Part shown: positions 27,904 through 37,423 of the stretch, one piece after another
Layout: each line of letters starts with the position of its first letter
How positions within the stretch are numbered: the stretch's first letter is position 1
DNA from: Ignavibacteriota bacterium
GTDB taxonomy: Bacteria > Bacteroidota > Ignavibacteria > Ignavibacteriales > Melioribacteraceae
NCBI GenBank assembly: GCA_016716225.1
Contig: JADJWT010000001.1
Coordinates: forward strand, 868,001-932,000
Reading direction: 5' to 3'
Length of the DNA: 64,000 nt
Notes under the pieces: generated by a model
Told to the model about the DNA's origin: nothing
Seen by the model: the letters and a program-made list of their open reading frames with translations, nothing else
Database searches by the model: none
Translations under genes and position numbers: made by a program

Positions 27904-29337
27904 TTACAAATCATATTTTTCCTCTAATTCTTCAATGCTTAATTCCAATCTTTCATCATCCAAATCTTCTAACTCATCAATTAATTTTTCCACATTATTT
28001 TTATTTGCATTTGTTGTTTTGTAAATGTGAATTAGATATTCATTAATGTCATTACCAAATATTTTATCATCAAGTGATTTAGATTTTATAAAATTCTTTT
28101 CTGCATCTTGAATTTTTCCTTTATTATAATTTTCCACACCGTTGTAATATTCAAGAAAAGCCAATTGTGAATTGGTTAATTTAATATTTAGAAAATTTTC
28201 TTTTACTTGATTTGCATTAGCATAATCTTTAACTAAAACTAATTCTCTCAATTTTAATAAATTTTTTCCAAGTTCATTTTTATCAAATATTTTTTCATAA
28301 TACTCTTTGAATTCATCTTTTAATTCTTGTTTATATTTTTTCTCCATTTTTTCATCATTCAACATTTTATAATTTACAACCCGCATCAATTTTGAATACT
28401 CAATTATCCACGGAAATATTTTACTTTCGTTATGGAAAAGTGAATTTAATATATCATTAGATTTTCCATAATTCCCCGATAAATGATAATATTGTGCTTT
28501 AACAACATCATAAATAATATTTGATTTATCAGACTCAATTAATTTCTCTACTTCTTTAAGATTGCTTGAATTCATTAGTTCATAAGAATACCAATTTGCA
28601 AAGTGAGAATTATTTGGAAATTTCTTATTCATTTTTTCAAGTAATGGAATTGCAGCAAATCTATTATTCTCTAACCGAGAATATAATTCTATTAAAATCA
28701 TTGTAGCTTGCCAATTCGTTAAAACACCGTTCTTATCAACTTTGTGCAGATATTCTAAACCGGTTTTTCTATCTCCTGATAAACCTAAAACGCTTGTAAT
28801 TAATTTTGTAACTCCACTTAATCTATCAGCATAATAATTCATCATTCCCAAAAGTAAATATGCGTCTGTATAATTTGGATCTGTTTCAATTATTTCTTCC
28901 AAAATATTTTTTCCTTCTTTACCATTACTGAATGCAGACATCCATGATTTATTTACTCCATAAAATCTTCCCAATAATCCATAAATACTTCCCAAATAAA
29001 ATTTTTCATCAATTGTTAAATCTTTGTCTTCATATTGCGAAATTATTTTCTCGGAATATTTAATCATTTCTTCATTTAATGATTCTTTAACTTTTTGTCT
29101 ATTCTTAACTGGTGCTTCATCTGTAGCTTTAATAATTTTTACCAATTCCACATTTAAATAAAGATAGTGATATTTTAAATTATTTGAGTTTTGCAAAAGT
29201 TCGTTTAACAATTTATCAGCTTCATCAAATTGATAATTTAAACTTAGCTCAATAATTTTTTTATCATTTGCGGTTGGTTTTCCGTTTGCAAAAAAATTTG
29301 TTGAAATTAACAATAGAATAATTATTGATTTTAACAT
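27904..29337 (-). CDS. Exported TPR-like repeat protein
   Basis: The 477-residue protein has a signal peptide (about 1-17) and helical repeats throughout (YQFDEADKLLNELLQN, YTDAYLLLGMMNYYADRLSG, YNKGKIQDAEKNFIKSKSLD), ending in an acidic tail. No catalytic domain is visible. It starts 54 bases after the stop of the hydrolase gene on the same strand. Function unknown; a periplasmic scaffold is likely. Confidence 0.75.
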   Translation of the reverse strand: MLKSIIILLLISTNFFANGKPTANDKKIIELSLNYQFDEADKLLNELLQNSNNLKYHYLYLNVELVKIIKATDEAPVKNRQKVKESLNEEMIKYSEKIISQYEDKDLTIDEKFYLGSIYGLLGRFYGVNKSWMSAFSNGKEGKNILEEIIETDPNYTDAYLLLGMMNYYADRLSGVTKLITSVLGLSGDRKTGLEYLHKVDKNGVLTNWQATMILIELYSRLENNRFAAIPLLEKMNKKFPNNSHFANWYSYELMNSSNLKEVEKLIESDKSNIIYDVVKAQYYHLSGNYGKSNDILNSLFHNESKIFPWIIEYSKLMRVVNYKMLNDEKMEKKYKQELKDEFKEYYEKIFDKNELGKNLLKLRELVLVKDYANANQVKENFLNIKLTNSQLAFLEYYNGVENYNKGKIQDAEKNFIKSKSLDDKIFGNDINEYLIHIYKTTNANKNNVEKLIDELEDLDDERLELSIEELEEKYDL

Positions 29338-29391
29338 TTTATTCCGGTAATTAGTTTTTCAAAAGTAATATTGAAATTTTATACAATCTAT

Positions 29392-30255
29392 TTAGAAAGA
29401 AGATTCAAGAAATTTTTGGAATTGATTTTTTGTATGAATTACTTCGTTGTGTTCCAGTTGTGATTTGATTATAATTATTCTACTTTGATTAAGATCATCA
29501 AGTTCAAAATCATCGTCATCAATTACTATATGATCAAGTTTCCAACCTTCCAAACAAAGTACTAAATTTTCTGATTCCGATTTTGTTCCACCATTTTTAG
29601 TATAAATATTTATGAATTTTCCATTATTGTTATCCAACCAATAAGTGAATTTTTCAACATCATTATAAAGTGCATCAAAAAGAAAAACATTATTAATTTT
29701 ATTTGTAATTCCACCATTCATTAAAATGAAAGCCATAACTCTGTAAGCTCCACTGTGCCCAGCCAAAGTAATATTCCCAATTTTAATTTCGTTATTAAAT
29801 ATATTGTTCAACTCATCATTTAAATCTTCAACTAATTCACTAAATGTTTCCATCTCTTCTAATTTTCCACCGTATGAATCTGGAGAATTTTTGGCTGTCT
29901 CGGACAAAATTAAAAGTGCATTTTTTTTACTATTATAAAATTGCTCAAACAAATTAAATTGATTTACAGAAGAATCAATATTATTCCACCATCCATGAAA
30001 ATAAAAGACAAGTTCAACCGAATCTGTAATTATAAAATTATTTGGAATAAAAATTTTCACATCAGAAGTATTGTAATGTTCATCAACTTTGTAGTGCGTG
30101 TTTTTATATGTATATCCACCTTGTCTGTTTTTATGAGGAAAAGATGTGTTAGATGATTTGAACTTAAAAACTTTTCCGAATTTAGTTAGTTCACTTTCTT
30201 GTGAATAAATTATTGAAGATAGAATTACGAAAAAAATTAGAATAATTTTTGACAT
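29392..30255 (-). CDS. Exported alpha/beta-hydrolase-like protein
   Basis: The 287-residue protein has a signal peptide (about 1-18) and an alpha/beta-hydrolase core: VELVFYFHGWWNNID (oxyanion region, about 82-96) and a nucleophile-elbow-like TLAGHSGAYRVM (Ser near 168), with later FLFDALY. The elbow reads GHSGA rather than GxSxG. The likely acid and His near the C-terminus (SQLEHNEVIH) are less clear. It directly abuts the sufE stop. The substrate is unknown. Confidence 0.7.
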   Translation of the reverse strand: MSKIILIFFVILSSIIYSQESELTKFGKVFKFKSSNTSFPHKNRQGGYTYKNTHYKVDEHYNTSDVKIFIPNNFIITDSVELVFYFHGWWNNIDSSVNQFNLFEQFYNSKKNALLILSETAKNSPDSYGGKLEEMETFSELVEDLNDELNNIFNNEIKIGNITLAGHSGAYRVMAFILMNGGITNKINNVFLFDALYNDVEKFTYWLDNNNGKFINIYTKNGGTKSESENLVLCLEGWKLDHIVIDDDDFELDDLNQSRIIIIKSQLEHNEVIHTKNQFQKFLESSF

Positions 30256-30678
30256 TTATTTACCTAATGTTTTAAATGCAATTGCAAATAATTGAATTTG
30301 TTTTAACATTGCACCCAATCCATTTTTGCGAGTTGGAGAAAGATGTTTATCAATTCCAATTTCATTTAGGAATTTTGGCGGTGATGAAAGAATATCATCC
30401 GGTTTTTGATTTGAATAAACTTTGATTAAAAGTGCAACTAAACCTTTAACAATCATCGCATCGCTATCGCCAACAATTTGCATTTTTCCATCTTCTAATT
30501 TTGCATGCATCCAAACTTGCGATTGACAACCGGAAATTTTGTTTTTATCAATTTTAATTTCTGGATCTAAATCACCAAGTTCTTTACCCATTTTAATTAA
30601 TAATGAATATTTATCTTCCCATTCTATTAGATCAGAAAATTCTTTTACAATTTTATTTTGCTCATCAATTACAGACAT
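30256..30678 (-). CDS. sufE: SufE-type cysteine desulfuration protein
   Basis: The 140-residue protein matches SufE: sulfur-acceptor Cys51 in ISGCQSQVW, then GDSDAMIVKGLVALLIKVY and HLSPTRKNGLGAML. It takes persulfide from SufS and passes it to the SufBCD scaffold for Fe-S assembly. No suf genes are adjacent; the neighbour downstream is an exported hydrolase whose start touches its stop codon. Confidence 0.93.
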   Translation of the reverse strand: MSVIDEQNKIVKEFSDLIEWEDKYSLLIKMGKELGDLDPEIKIDKNKISGCQSQVWMHAKLEDGKMQIVGDSDAMIVKGLVALLIKVYSNQKPDDILSSPPKFLNEIGIDKHLSPTRKNGLGAMLKQIQLFAIAFKTLGK

Positions 30679-30700
30679 TTGTAAAGCCTAATTAAATATT

Positions 30701-30733
30701 AATGATACGATCTTTTAAAAAGATCGTATCATT
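30701..30733 (-). terminator. Terminator of the histidine operon
   Basis: AATGATACGATCTTTT pairs with AAAAGATCGTATCATT around a short loop, 36 bases past the hisIE stop on the minus strand. It is the only strong hairpin found after the run of his genes. Confidence 0.85.
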
Positions 30734-30768
30734 TTAAAAATTGATTCAATTGAAATATAACCAAATAA

Positions 30769-31383
30769 TTATTTTTTATCAGAATGGCGTTTTTGCAGAT
30801 TTGAAATTATTTCGGAAAACTCAATTCCTTGATTAGCTAACATTACAAATAAATGAAATATTAAATCTGATACTTCATTAATAATTTCTTCCTTATCATT
30901 ATTCTTCGCTGCGATAACTGTTTCTATTGCTTCTTCTCCAACCTTCTGAATTATTCGGTTTGATCCTTGCTTAAATAATTTTGTTGTATAAGAATTTTCA
31001 GGCAATTTAATTTTTCGATCTTTGACAAGTTCAAACAAGTAGTTTAAAAATAGAATGTTATTTTTATCTACTTCTGCAAAACATGAATAGGCACCAGTAT
31101 GACAAGTCGGTCCATCCGGTTTTGCATAAATGAGTAATGTGTCATTATCGCAATCAGTATTTACCGAAACCACATTTAAATAATTTCCGGAAGTTTCGCC
31201 TTTAAGCCAAAGTTTATTTTTAGTCCGACTAAAAAAAACAACTTTTTGTTTTTCAATAGTTTGAGTTAATGCTTCTTGGTTCATAAATCCGAGCATTAAA
31301 ACTTGATTAGTTATTTCATCAATTATAATTGCGGGAACGAGTCCGTCAAGTTTTGAAAAATCAATATTTTCAATGTTTATCAT
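30769..31383 (-). CDS. hisIE: Bifunctional phosphoribosyl-AMP cyclohydrolase / phosphoribosyl-ATP pyrophosphatase
   Basis: The 204-residue fusion has HisI first (about 1-110: MLGFMNQEALTQTIEKQKVV, WLKGETSGNYLNV, DCDNDTLL, GPTCHTGAYSCF with the metal-site Cys residues) and HisE last (about 115-200: EEAIETVIAAKN, EVSDLIFHLFVM). It performs steps 2 and 3 of histidine synthesis. It overlaps hisF by 4 bases and is the last gene of the operon. Confidence 0.96.
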   Translation of the reverse strand: MINIENIDFSKLDGLVPAIIIDEITNQVLMLGFMNQEALTQTIEKQKVVFFSRTKNKLWLKGETSGNYLNVVSVNTDCDNDTLLIYAKPDGPTCHTGAYSCFAEVDKNNILFLNYLFELVKDRKIKLPENSYTTKLFKQGSNRIIQKVGEEAIETVIAAKNNDKEEIINEVSDLIFHLFVMLANQGIEFSEIISNLQKRHSDKK

Positions 31384-32135
31384 ATTCTTACATTTATATT
31401 ATTTTGATGTAAATAATTTTTTAAATCTGTTATTTCCAATTCTTTATAATGAAATAAACTTGCCGCTAAACATGCATCTACATTTGCTTTTTCAAATGCT
31501 TCAAGAAAATGTTCTTTGGTTCCCGCTCCGCCGGATGCAATTATTGGAATTGTCAATTCATTAGATAAATATTGGAGTATATCAATATCGTAACCGGATT
31601 TTGTTCCATCTCTATTCATGGAAGTTAAAAGAATTTCACCAGCACCAAGATTTTCAACTTTTTTGCACCAAGTAATTGTTTCCAATTGTGTTTCTTCTGT
31701 TCCGCCTTTGATATAAACTTTGTGTATTTCTTCAATTGTTCTTGAATCAATTGCCGCAACAATTGCTTGGCTTCCGAAATTTCTAGATGCTTCAGAAATT
31801 AAATTTGGATTTTTTACAATTGATGAATTTAAAGAAACTTTATCGGCACCAGCATTTAGTAATTTTTCAATATCTTCTATTTTAGATATACCACCGCCAA
31901 CTGTAAAAGGTATTCTAATAACTTTAGAAACTTCTTCAACAAGTTCAACTAAAGTTTTTCTTCTTTCTAAAGTTGCAGTAATATCTAAAAATACTAATTC
32001 ATCTGCGCCTTCATTATAATAACGCTGCGCAAGCTCAACTGCAGAGCCGGCTTCACGAAGATTAATAAAGTTTGTTCCCTTTACAACAATTCCATCTTTT
32101 ACATCTAAACATGGGATAATTCTTTTACACAGCAA
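31380..32135 (-). CDS. hisF: Imidazole glycerol phosphate synthase, cyclase subunit
   Basis: The 251-residue (beta/alpha)8 barrel starts [20 protein letters not shown] (catalytic Asp11) and has [17 protein letters not shown] and [14 protein letters not shown] (second catalytic Asp). With HisH it forms IGP and AICAR from PRFAR and ammonia. It overlaps hisA by 11 bases and hisIE by 4. Confidence 0.97.
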   Translation of the reverse strand: MLCKRIIPCLDVKDGIVVKGTNFINLREAGSAVELAQRYYNEGADELVFLDITATLERRKTLVELVEEVSKVIRIPFTVGGGISKIEDIEKLLNAGADKVSLNSSIVKNPNLISEASRNFGSQAIVAAIDSRTIEEIHKVYIKGGTEETQLETITWCKKVENLGAGEILLTSMNRDGTKSGYDIDILQYLSNELTIPIIASGGAGTKEHFLEAFEKANVDACLAASLFHYKELEITDLKNYLHQNNINVRI

Positions 32136-32844
32136 GTTTTGCCAACTCCTCTAAATTTATTTTATTTTCATAAATTGCTTTACCAATTACAACTCCCCTT
32201 ACTTGTATTTCAGCTAATTTTATTATATCATGAATACTGCTTACTCCACCGGAAGCTGTTAGTTTTATCTTTGGATACTTCGCAAGAATTGATTTATATA
32301 AATTGTAATTTGGTCCGGTTAACATTCCATCAACGTCAATATCGGTGCATAAATAGTTAGCAATTCCCAATTTATTGCAATATTCAATGTGATCGAAAAG
32401 ATGAACTTCAGAATTTTCCGTCCAGCCTTTAATTCTAATTATGTAATCCAAAACGTCTGCAGCAATAATAATTTTCTGGGGAATCACTTTGGTAAATATT
32501 GATTCAAACTCTTTTTTATCAGTAATTGAAAGCGATCCAATAATTATTCCATCAACTCCTAGTTTATTTAATTCAACAACATCTACCTTTGTTCTTATTC
32601 CTCCCCCGAACTCAATTTTCAGATTTGTTTTATTTTTAATTTCTTCAATAATTTTAATCGTATTTATTTTGCCATCTTTTGAGCCTGACAGATCAACAAC
32701 ATGAAGCCATTCGAATCCAAGTTCATTATAAATTTTGGCTTGTTCAAGAGGAGTTTTATTATAGCTTACAATTGAATTGTATTCTCCTTTTGAAAGTCGA
32801 ACAACTTTTCCATCAATTATATCTATTGCCGGAATAATTAACAT
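32125..32844 (-). CDS. hisA: ProFAR isomerase
   Basis: The 239-residue barrel has [20 protein letters not shown] (catalytic Asp8), [20 protein letters not shown] and [14 protein letters not shown] (second Asp). It isomerises ProFAR to PRFAR, step 4 of the pathway. It overlaps hisH by 7 bases at its start and hisF by 11 at its end. Confidence 0.97.
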   Translation of the reverse strand: MLIIPAIDIIDGKVVRLSKGEYNSIVSYNKTPLEQAKIYNELGFEWLHVVDLSGSKDGKINTIKIIEEIKNKTNLKIEFGGGIRTKVDVVELNKLGVDGIIIGSLSITDKKEFESIFTKVIPQKIIIAADVLDYIIRIKGWTENSEVHLFDHIEYCNKLGIANYLCTDIDVDGMLTGPNYNLYKSILAKYPKIKLTASGGVSSIHDIIKLAEIQVRGVVIGKAIYENKINLEELAKLAV

Positions 32845-33425
32845 AACTCAATAAAGTTTTTTAATAATTGTAGTCCAATTTTCCCCGATTTTTCGGGATG
32901 AAATTGAACTCCGTAAAAATTGTTTTTATTAATTGCTGAACTAAAAATAATATCATAATTAGTTGAGGCAATTGTATATTCTGTAATTGGAACGTAATAT
33001 GAGTTAGCAAAATAAAATGTTTCACCACTTTCAACTTTCGTAAAAAGTTTATTTTGATTTTTATATTCTACTTTATTCCATCCCATATGAGGAACTTTAA
33101 CTTTTGATGAATCAAATTGTTTTACTACAACTTTTATAACATCTAAACATTTTGTATTTCTTTCCTCTGAAAAAGTAGCTAACAATTGCATTCCCAAGCA
33201 AATTCCTAAAAGTGATTTTTCTGTTGATTTAATAGTATCAACAATATTTTTTTCATTTAATTTATACATTGCTGAGTTAGCTTCACCAACTCCAGGGAAA
33301 ATAATTTTTTCAGCTGAATTTATTTCTTCACTATTATCTGTAATTATATATTCTGCATTGAGATCATCCAAAGCATTTGCAACTGACTTTAAATTTCCTG
33401 CACCGTAATCAATTAATGCAATCAT
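32838..33425 (-). CDS. hisH: Imidazole glycerol phosphate synthase, glutaminase subunit
   Basis: The 195-residue class I glutamine amidotransferase has IDYGAGNLKSVANAL at the N-terminus, the nucleophile in LGICLGMQLL and the His/Glu pair in VQFHPEKSG. It supplies ammonia to HisF. It overlaps hisB by 4 bases (ATGA type) and hisA by 7. Confidence 0.97.
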   Translation of the reverse strand: MIALIDYGAGNLKSVANALDDLNAEYIITDNSEEINSAEKIIFPGVGEANSAMYKLNEKNIVDTIKSTEKSLLGICLGMQLLATFSEERNTKCLDVIKVVVKQFDSSKVKVPHMGWNKVEYKNQNKLFTKVESGETFYFANSYYVPITEYTIASTNYDIIFSSAINKNNFYGVQFHPEKSGKIGLQLLKNFIELC

Positions 33426-34024
33426 ATAATTCCTTTTGTTGATGGAATTCTTCCATTATTACGTTCGTCTAATCTGCAAGCTTCATTTAACGCTTTCGCA
33501 AAAGACTTAAATATTGCTTCAATTTTATGATGATCATTTTTACCTTTTACTTTTATGTAAATATTTGATTTTAATCCGCTTGCCAAACCTCTAAAAAATT
33601 CTTCTGCTAATTCTGTAGGAAATTCTCCGACTAATTCTCTTTCAAATTTCGCTTTAAATTTAAGATAGAAACGGCCACCTAAATCTATTACGCAAAGTGC
33701 AATTGATTCATCCATCGGTACATAATACCCATAACGTTGAATTCCTTTTTTATCTCCAAGTGCTTTTAGTAAAACTTCACCTAAAGTTATTCCAACATCT
33801 TCAACCGTATGGTGTTCGTCAACATGTAAATCTCCATCGACATGAATATCCAAATCAATATTTCCATGCTTTGCAATTTGTTCAAGCATGTGATCAAAGA
33901 ATCCAATTCCGGTATTTATTTTTGATTCACCAGTTCCATCAATATTTACAGAGATATTTATTTTTGTTTCTTTTGTTTCACGAATTGCTTCTGCTTTTCT
34001 CTGAATCATAATTTTCTTTCTCAT
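33422..34024 (-). CDS. hisB: Imidazoleglycerol-phosphate dehydratase
   Basis: The 200-residue protein has the IGPD metal motifs (GFFDHMLEQIAKHG, DEHHTVEDVG, and later KGKNDHHKIEAIFKSFA). I set the start at the ATG at 34024, overlapping the hisC TGA as ATGA. A longer frame from 34093 would lie inside hisC and adds sequence foreign to the family. It lacks the N-terminal histidinol-phosphatase domain of the enterobacterial HisB, so that step must come from elsewhere. Confidence 0.96.
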   Translation of the reverse strand: MRKKIMIQRKAEAIRETKETKINISVNIDGTGESKINTGIGFFDHMLEQIAKHGNIDLDIHVDGDLHVDEHHTVEDVGITLGEVLLKALGDKKGIQRYGYYVPMDESIALCVIDLGGRFYLKFKAKFERELVGEFPTELAEEFFRGLASGLKSNIYIKVKGKNDHHKIEAIFKSFAKALNEACRLDERNNGRIPSTKGII

Positions 34025-35067
34025 AATATTTCTTTTAGTTTTGCTAAAAATATTTTGTTTTCTTTTTGCGTACCAATTGAAATACGCAAACAATTTTCTA
34101 AGTTAAGTTGATTGCTTCTGTTTCTAATTATTACGCCTTTAGCAGCTAATTTATTATAAACATCAGTTGCGTTTTTAATTTTGAATAATATAAAGTTTGC
34201 ATCACTTTGATAAACTTTTTGAACTTGTTTAATTTTCTTCAATTCAATAACTAAATTTTCTTTTTCTGAATTTAACTTTTTTACAAAACTATTTTTCTTT
34301 TTTACGTTTGATAAAGCATCCAAAATTGCATTTGCGGTTAATTTATTCAGATTATATGGCGCTTTAATTTTAAATAATAAGTTTGTAATAAATCCATCAG
34401 CAACTGAATATCCACAACGTATTCCAGCCAAACCCCATGCTTTTGAAAATGTTCTTATAATTACTAAATTTCTATTTTTTTTAAACTCGTCTATGAATGA
34501 TTGATTTTCATTAAAGTCAATGTAGGCTTCATCAATTACAACAATTCCATTGAAATTTTTTAATATTTGATTTACACTTTTTTTGCTCAATAAATTTGCA
34601 GTTGGATTATTTGGTGAGCACAGAAAAATCATTTTTGTATTTTTTTGAACAGCGGCAATAGTTGTTTTTACATCAACTTGAAATTTTTTATCAAGCGGAA
34701 TAGTTATTGTTTCGACCTCATTAACATCACATGCTACTTTATACATTCCGTAAGTCGGCTCCGGAATTAAAACCGAATCCTTTTTAGGTTCGCAAAATAT
34801 TCTTATCAGCAAATCTATAATTTCATCTGATCCAACACCGAAAAATAAATTCTTTTTAGAAACATTAAGATATTCAGAAAGTTTTTCCCGTAATTTATTT
34901 TGCGCCGGATCGGGATATCTATTCAATTGAAGATTGTGTTCGTCTTTAATTACACTTCCTAAACTGTTTTCATTTGCATCAAGTAAAATTCCTTCAAGAA
35001 AAGAATCTCTCGCAGAAGTATAAGGTTTTAAATTTAAAATATTTTTTCTAACCAATTTTTCAATCAT
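34021..35067 (-). CDS. hisC: Histidinol-phosphate aminotransferase
   Basis: The 348-residue PLP fold-type I enzyme has LDANENSLGS, FGVGSDEIIDLLIRIF, SPNNPTANL, VIDEAYIDF and the Schiff-base lysine in RTFSKAWGLAGIRCGY. It converts imidazole acetol phosphate to histidinol phosphate. Start and end overlap hisD and hisB by 4 bases each, showing coupled translation. Confidence 0.96.
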   Translation of the reverse strand: MIEKLVRKNILNLKPYTSARDSFLEGILLDANENSLGSVIKDEHNLQLNRYPDPAQNKLREKLSEYLNVSKKNLFFGVGSDEIIDLLIRIFCEPKKDSVLIPEPTYGMYKVACDVNEVETITIPLDKKFQVDVKTTIAAVQKNTKMIFLCSPNNPTANLLSKKSVNQILKNFNGIVVIDEAYIDFNENQSFIDEFKKNRNLVIIRTFSKAWGLAGIRCGYSVADGFITNLLFKIKAPYNLNKLTANAILDALSNVKKKNSFVKKLNSEKENLVIELKKIKQVQKVYQSDANFILFKIKNATDVYNKLAAKGVIIRNRSNQLNLENCLRISIGTQKENKIFLAKLKEIL

Positions 35068-36347
35068 TGTTCGAGCCTTATTTTTACTGCATTTGCATGA
35101 GCTTGTAATTTTTCTTTATTTGCTAATTCAATTACTGTTTTTGATATGTTTCTTAATCCGTCTTTGCTCAATTCTTGAAATGTAATTCCTTTCATGAATT
35201 GTTCAACTGAAACTCCACCTATTGATTTTGCATAACCATATGTTGGAAGTGAATGATTTGTTCCGGATGCATAATCTCCAACACTTTCCGGTGAATATTG
35301 TCCAATGAATACTGAACCGGCATTATGAATATTTGATAATTTTGATTTTGCATTTTTAAAATTCAGAATTAGATGTTCCGGTGCATAAGAATTACTGAAT
35401 TCAATTGCTGTATCAATATTTTCAAATACAATTACAAATGAATTTTCTAATGATTTTTTTACAAAGTCTTTTCGCTCAAGATTTTCAGTTTGTTTATTTA
35501 TTTCATCAATAACTTTTTTACAGAAATCTTTATTTGTTGTGCAAAGAATTACCTGTGAATCATTTCCATGCTCTGCTTGAGAAAGTAAATCTGATGCAAT
35601 AAATTTTGGATTTGCAGATTTATCAGCAATTACTAAAACTTCACTTGGACCAGCAATCATATCAATTGCACATCCGTTTGGATCAATACTGACAAGCGCT
35701 TTAGCCGCTGCAACAAATTGATTTCCAGGACCAAATATTTTATCAACTTTATTAATTTTGTTTGTTCCGTAAGCCATTAGTCCAATTGATTGAGCTCCGC
35801 CGACTTTGTAGAATTCATTTATTCCTAAAAATTTTGCAACATACAAAACTTCAGCGGTAATATTTTTATTTGTCGGAGAACAAACTACTATTCTTTTACA
35901 TCCGGCAATTTTTGCTGGAATTGCCAGCATCATCAATGTTGATGGAAGTATTGCGGTTCCACCGGGAATGTAAAGTCCAACATTTTCAATCGCTCTAAAT
36001 TCTCGTGAGCAATTTACTCCTTTCATGTTTTCGATAGAATATTTTTTAGGAAACTGCAATTTGTGAAATTTAGTAATATTTTTTACCGCAATTTTTACTG
36101 CTTTTTTAAATTCATTTGAAACAATCTTTTCACTTTGGATAAATTCACTTTCGGTTACTCTAATTTGTTTGCCGGAAAATCCATCAAACTTTTTTGAATA
36201 ACTTAAAACACTTTTTAATCCATTTTTTTTTATATCCACCAAAATTGGCTGAACAATTTGATACGTTTTTGACATATCAATTGATGGACGCTGCAAAAGT
36301 TTTGTTTTTTGATTTTGAGTTAGTTTATTAAATATTATTGTTTTCAT
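35064..36347 (-). CDS. hisD: Histidinol dehydrogenase
   Basis: The 427-residue protein has GLYIPGGTAILPSTLMMLAI, IDMIAGPSEVLVIAD, the zinc-site region SQAEHGNDSQVILCT and SYAPEHLIL, plus the C-terminal GDYASGTNHSLPTYG. It performs the last two oxidations to histidine with NAD and zinc. A 144-base gap containing palindromic repeats separates it from hisG; all later genes overlap. Confidence 0.97.
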   Translation of the reverse strand: MKTIIFNKLTQNQKTKLLQRPSIDMSKTYQIVQPILVDIKKNGLKSVLSYSKKFDGFSGKQIRVTESEFIQSEKIVSNEFKKAVKIAVKNITKFHKLQFPKKYSIENMKGVNCSREFRAIENVGLYIPGGTAILPSTLMMLAIPAKIAGCKRIVVCSPTNKNITAEVLYVAKFLGINEFYKVGGAQSIGLMAYGTNKINKVDKIFGPGNQFVAAAKALVSIDPNGCAIDMIAGPSEVLVIADKSANPKFIASDLLSQAEHGNDSQVILCTTNKDFCKKVIDEINKQTENLERKDFVKKSLENSFVIVFENIDTAIEFSNSYAPEHLILNFKNAKSKLSNIHNAGSVFIGQYSPESVGDYASGTNHSLPTYGYAKSIGGVSVEQFMKGITFQELSKDGLRNISKTVIELANKEKLQAHANAVKIRLEQ

Positions 36348-36367
36348 ATTTAATTTTTATTTTCTGG

Positions 36368-36392
36368 ATTTCCGAGAAAAGTCTTCGGAAAT
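36368..36392. repeat. Short palindrome in the hisG-hisD gap
   Basis: ATTTCCGA (36368-36375) pairs with TCGGAAAT (36385-36392). It is a small hairpin of the same style as the carA-carB element at 1612-1640 and lies beside the larger repeat at 36411. Confidence 0.5.
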
Positions 36393-36410
36393 GACAACTT
36401 AAAATTTTCA

Positions 36411-36481
36411 GTCATTGCGGACGATGTGAAGCAATCTCAAAAACTGTTTAGATTGCTTCGGAATAAATTCCTCGCAATGAC
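36411..36481. repeat. GTCATTGCG...CGCAATGAC dispersed palindromic repeat inside the his operon
   Basis: Outer arms GTCATTGCG and CGCAATGAC enclose inner arms AGCAATCT and AGATTGCTT, giving a long cruciform/hairpin of about 71 bases. This class of repeat is common in the genomes of several phyla. Here it sits between hisG and hisD and would form a stable RNA structure in the his transcript. Confidence 0.75.
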
Positions 36482-36491
36482 GAATACACAA

Positions 36492-37358
36492 TTACAAAAT
36501 TATATTCTCAATTGGTAATGATAAAATTCCAGAAGCACCGGCTTGTTTTAAATCTTCGGTAATTTCCCAAAATTTATCTTCCTTAATTACTGCATGAACT
36601 GCGTAAAGTCCTTCATCAGAAAGCGGTAAAATTGTTGGACTTTTTAATGAAGGAATTATTTTAATAATCTGTTCTAATGAATCTTTTGGCACGTTCATCA
36701 TTATATATTTTGAATTTCTTGCATTAAGCGATGATTCTATTCTAACCAAAAGTTTATTAAAAATATTATTCAGCTCAAAATCATTTTCTAACTTTTTACT
36801 TTTTATTAAAACTGCTTGAGAATCTAGAACTTTAAAAGATTTTTTTAGTTTATTCAATTTCAAAGTATTTCCGGTAGAAACCAAATCGCAAATAAAATCA
36901 GCAACTCCAAGAGTTGGAGCAATTTCTACTGAACCGCTAATCTGAATTACTTTTGCAGAAATTTTATTTTCATCTAAAAAGTTATTTAAAATATTTGGAT
37001 ATGAAGTTGCGATAGTTTTATTTTCCAAATCTTTTATACTTTTTAATTCTTCCTTCTCCGGAATTCCTAACGACAATGAGCATTTTCCAAAACCTAATTT
37101 TTTTACGAGTTCAACATTTAATCCTTTTTCAAGCAAAACATTTTCTCCAACAATTCCAATATGCGCAACGTTATCTTGAACATATTCCGGAATATCATCA
37201 TCACGCAAAAAAAGAATATCCAAATTAAAATTTGATGCAGTTACAAATAATCTATCTTGAAAATTTTCTATATCAATTCCGCAACTTTTCAAAAGTTGCA
37301 TTGATTTTTCATGCAATCTGCCTTTTTTCTGAACTGCTAACTTTAAATTTTCTGCCAT
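36492..37358 (-). CDS. hisG: ATP phosphoribosyltransferase, long form
   Basis: The 288-residue enzyme starts MAENLKLAVQKKGRLHEKSM. It has the PRPP-binding region (VEIAPTLGVADFICDLVSTG) and a C-terminal ACT-like regulatory domain (about 215-288), so it is the HisG long form that needs no HisZ and is normally inhibited by histidine. I set the start at the ATG at 37358 with GAGGAAA just upstream; a TTG at 37373 lies in the T-run of the attenuator. First gene of the his operon and the committed step. Confidence 0.95.
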   Translation of the reverse strand: MAENLKLAVQKKGRLHEKSMQLLKSCGIDIENFQDRLFVTASNFNLDILFLRDDDIPEYVQDNVAHIGIVGENVLLEKGLNVELVKKLGFGKCSLSLGIPEKEELKSIKDLENKTIATSYPNILNNFLDENKISAKVIQISGSVEIAPTLGVADFICDLVSTGNTLKLNKLKKSFKVLDSQAVLIKSKKLENDFELNNIFNKLLVRIESSLNARNSKYIMMNVPKDSLEQIIKIIPSLKSPTILPLSDEGLYAVHAVIKEDKFWEITEDLKQAGASGILSLPIENIIL

Positions 37359-37375
37359 AATTTCCTCAAACAAAA

Positions 37376-37397
37376 AACCCCAACATTTGTCGGGGTT
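37376..37397 (-). terminator. his attenuator terminator hairpin
   Basis: Read on the minus strand, AACCCCGACA and TGTTGGGGTT pair around AA (inner pairs open) and run into TTTTTTG, directly before the hisG ribosome site. Its 5' arm CCGACA (37388-37393 forward TGTCGG) is also complementary to TGTCGG in the leader ORF (forward CCGACA 37434-37439), giving an alternative antiterminator pairing. Confidence 0.88.
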
Positions 37398-37423
37398 CTT
37401 TTATAAAATTTTTTACATCTTAT

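Noticed and set aside
34025..34093. N-terminal extension of hisB from 34093
   Set aside because: It lies inside hisC and would break the ATGA overlap at 34024 that fits the compact operon; the extra residues are not family-like.
37359..37373. TTG start of hisG at 37373
   Set aside because: It falls in the T-run of the attenuator; the ATG at 37358 with GAGGAAA upstream gives the usual HisG N-terminus.
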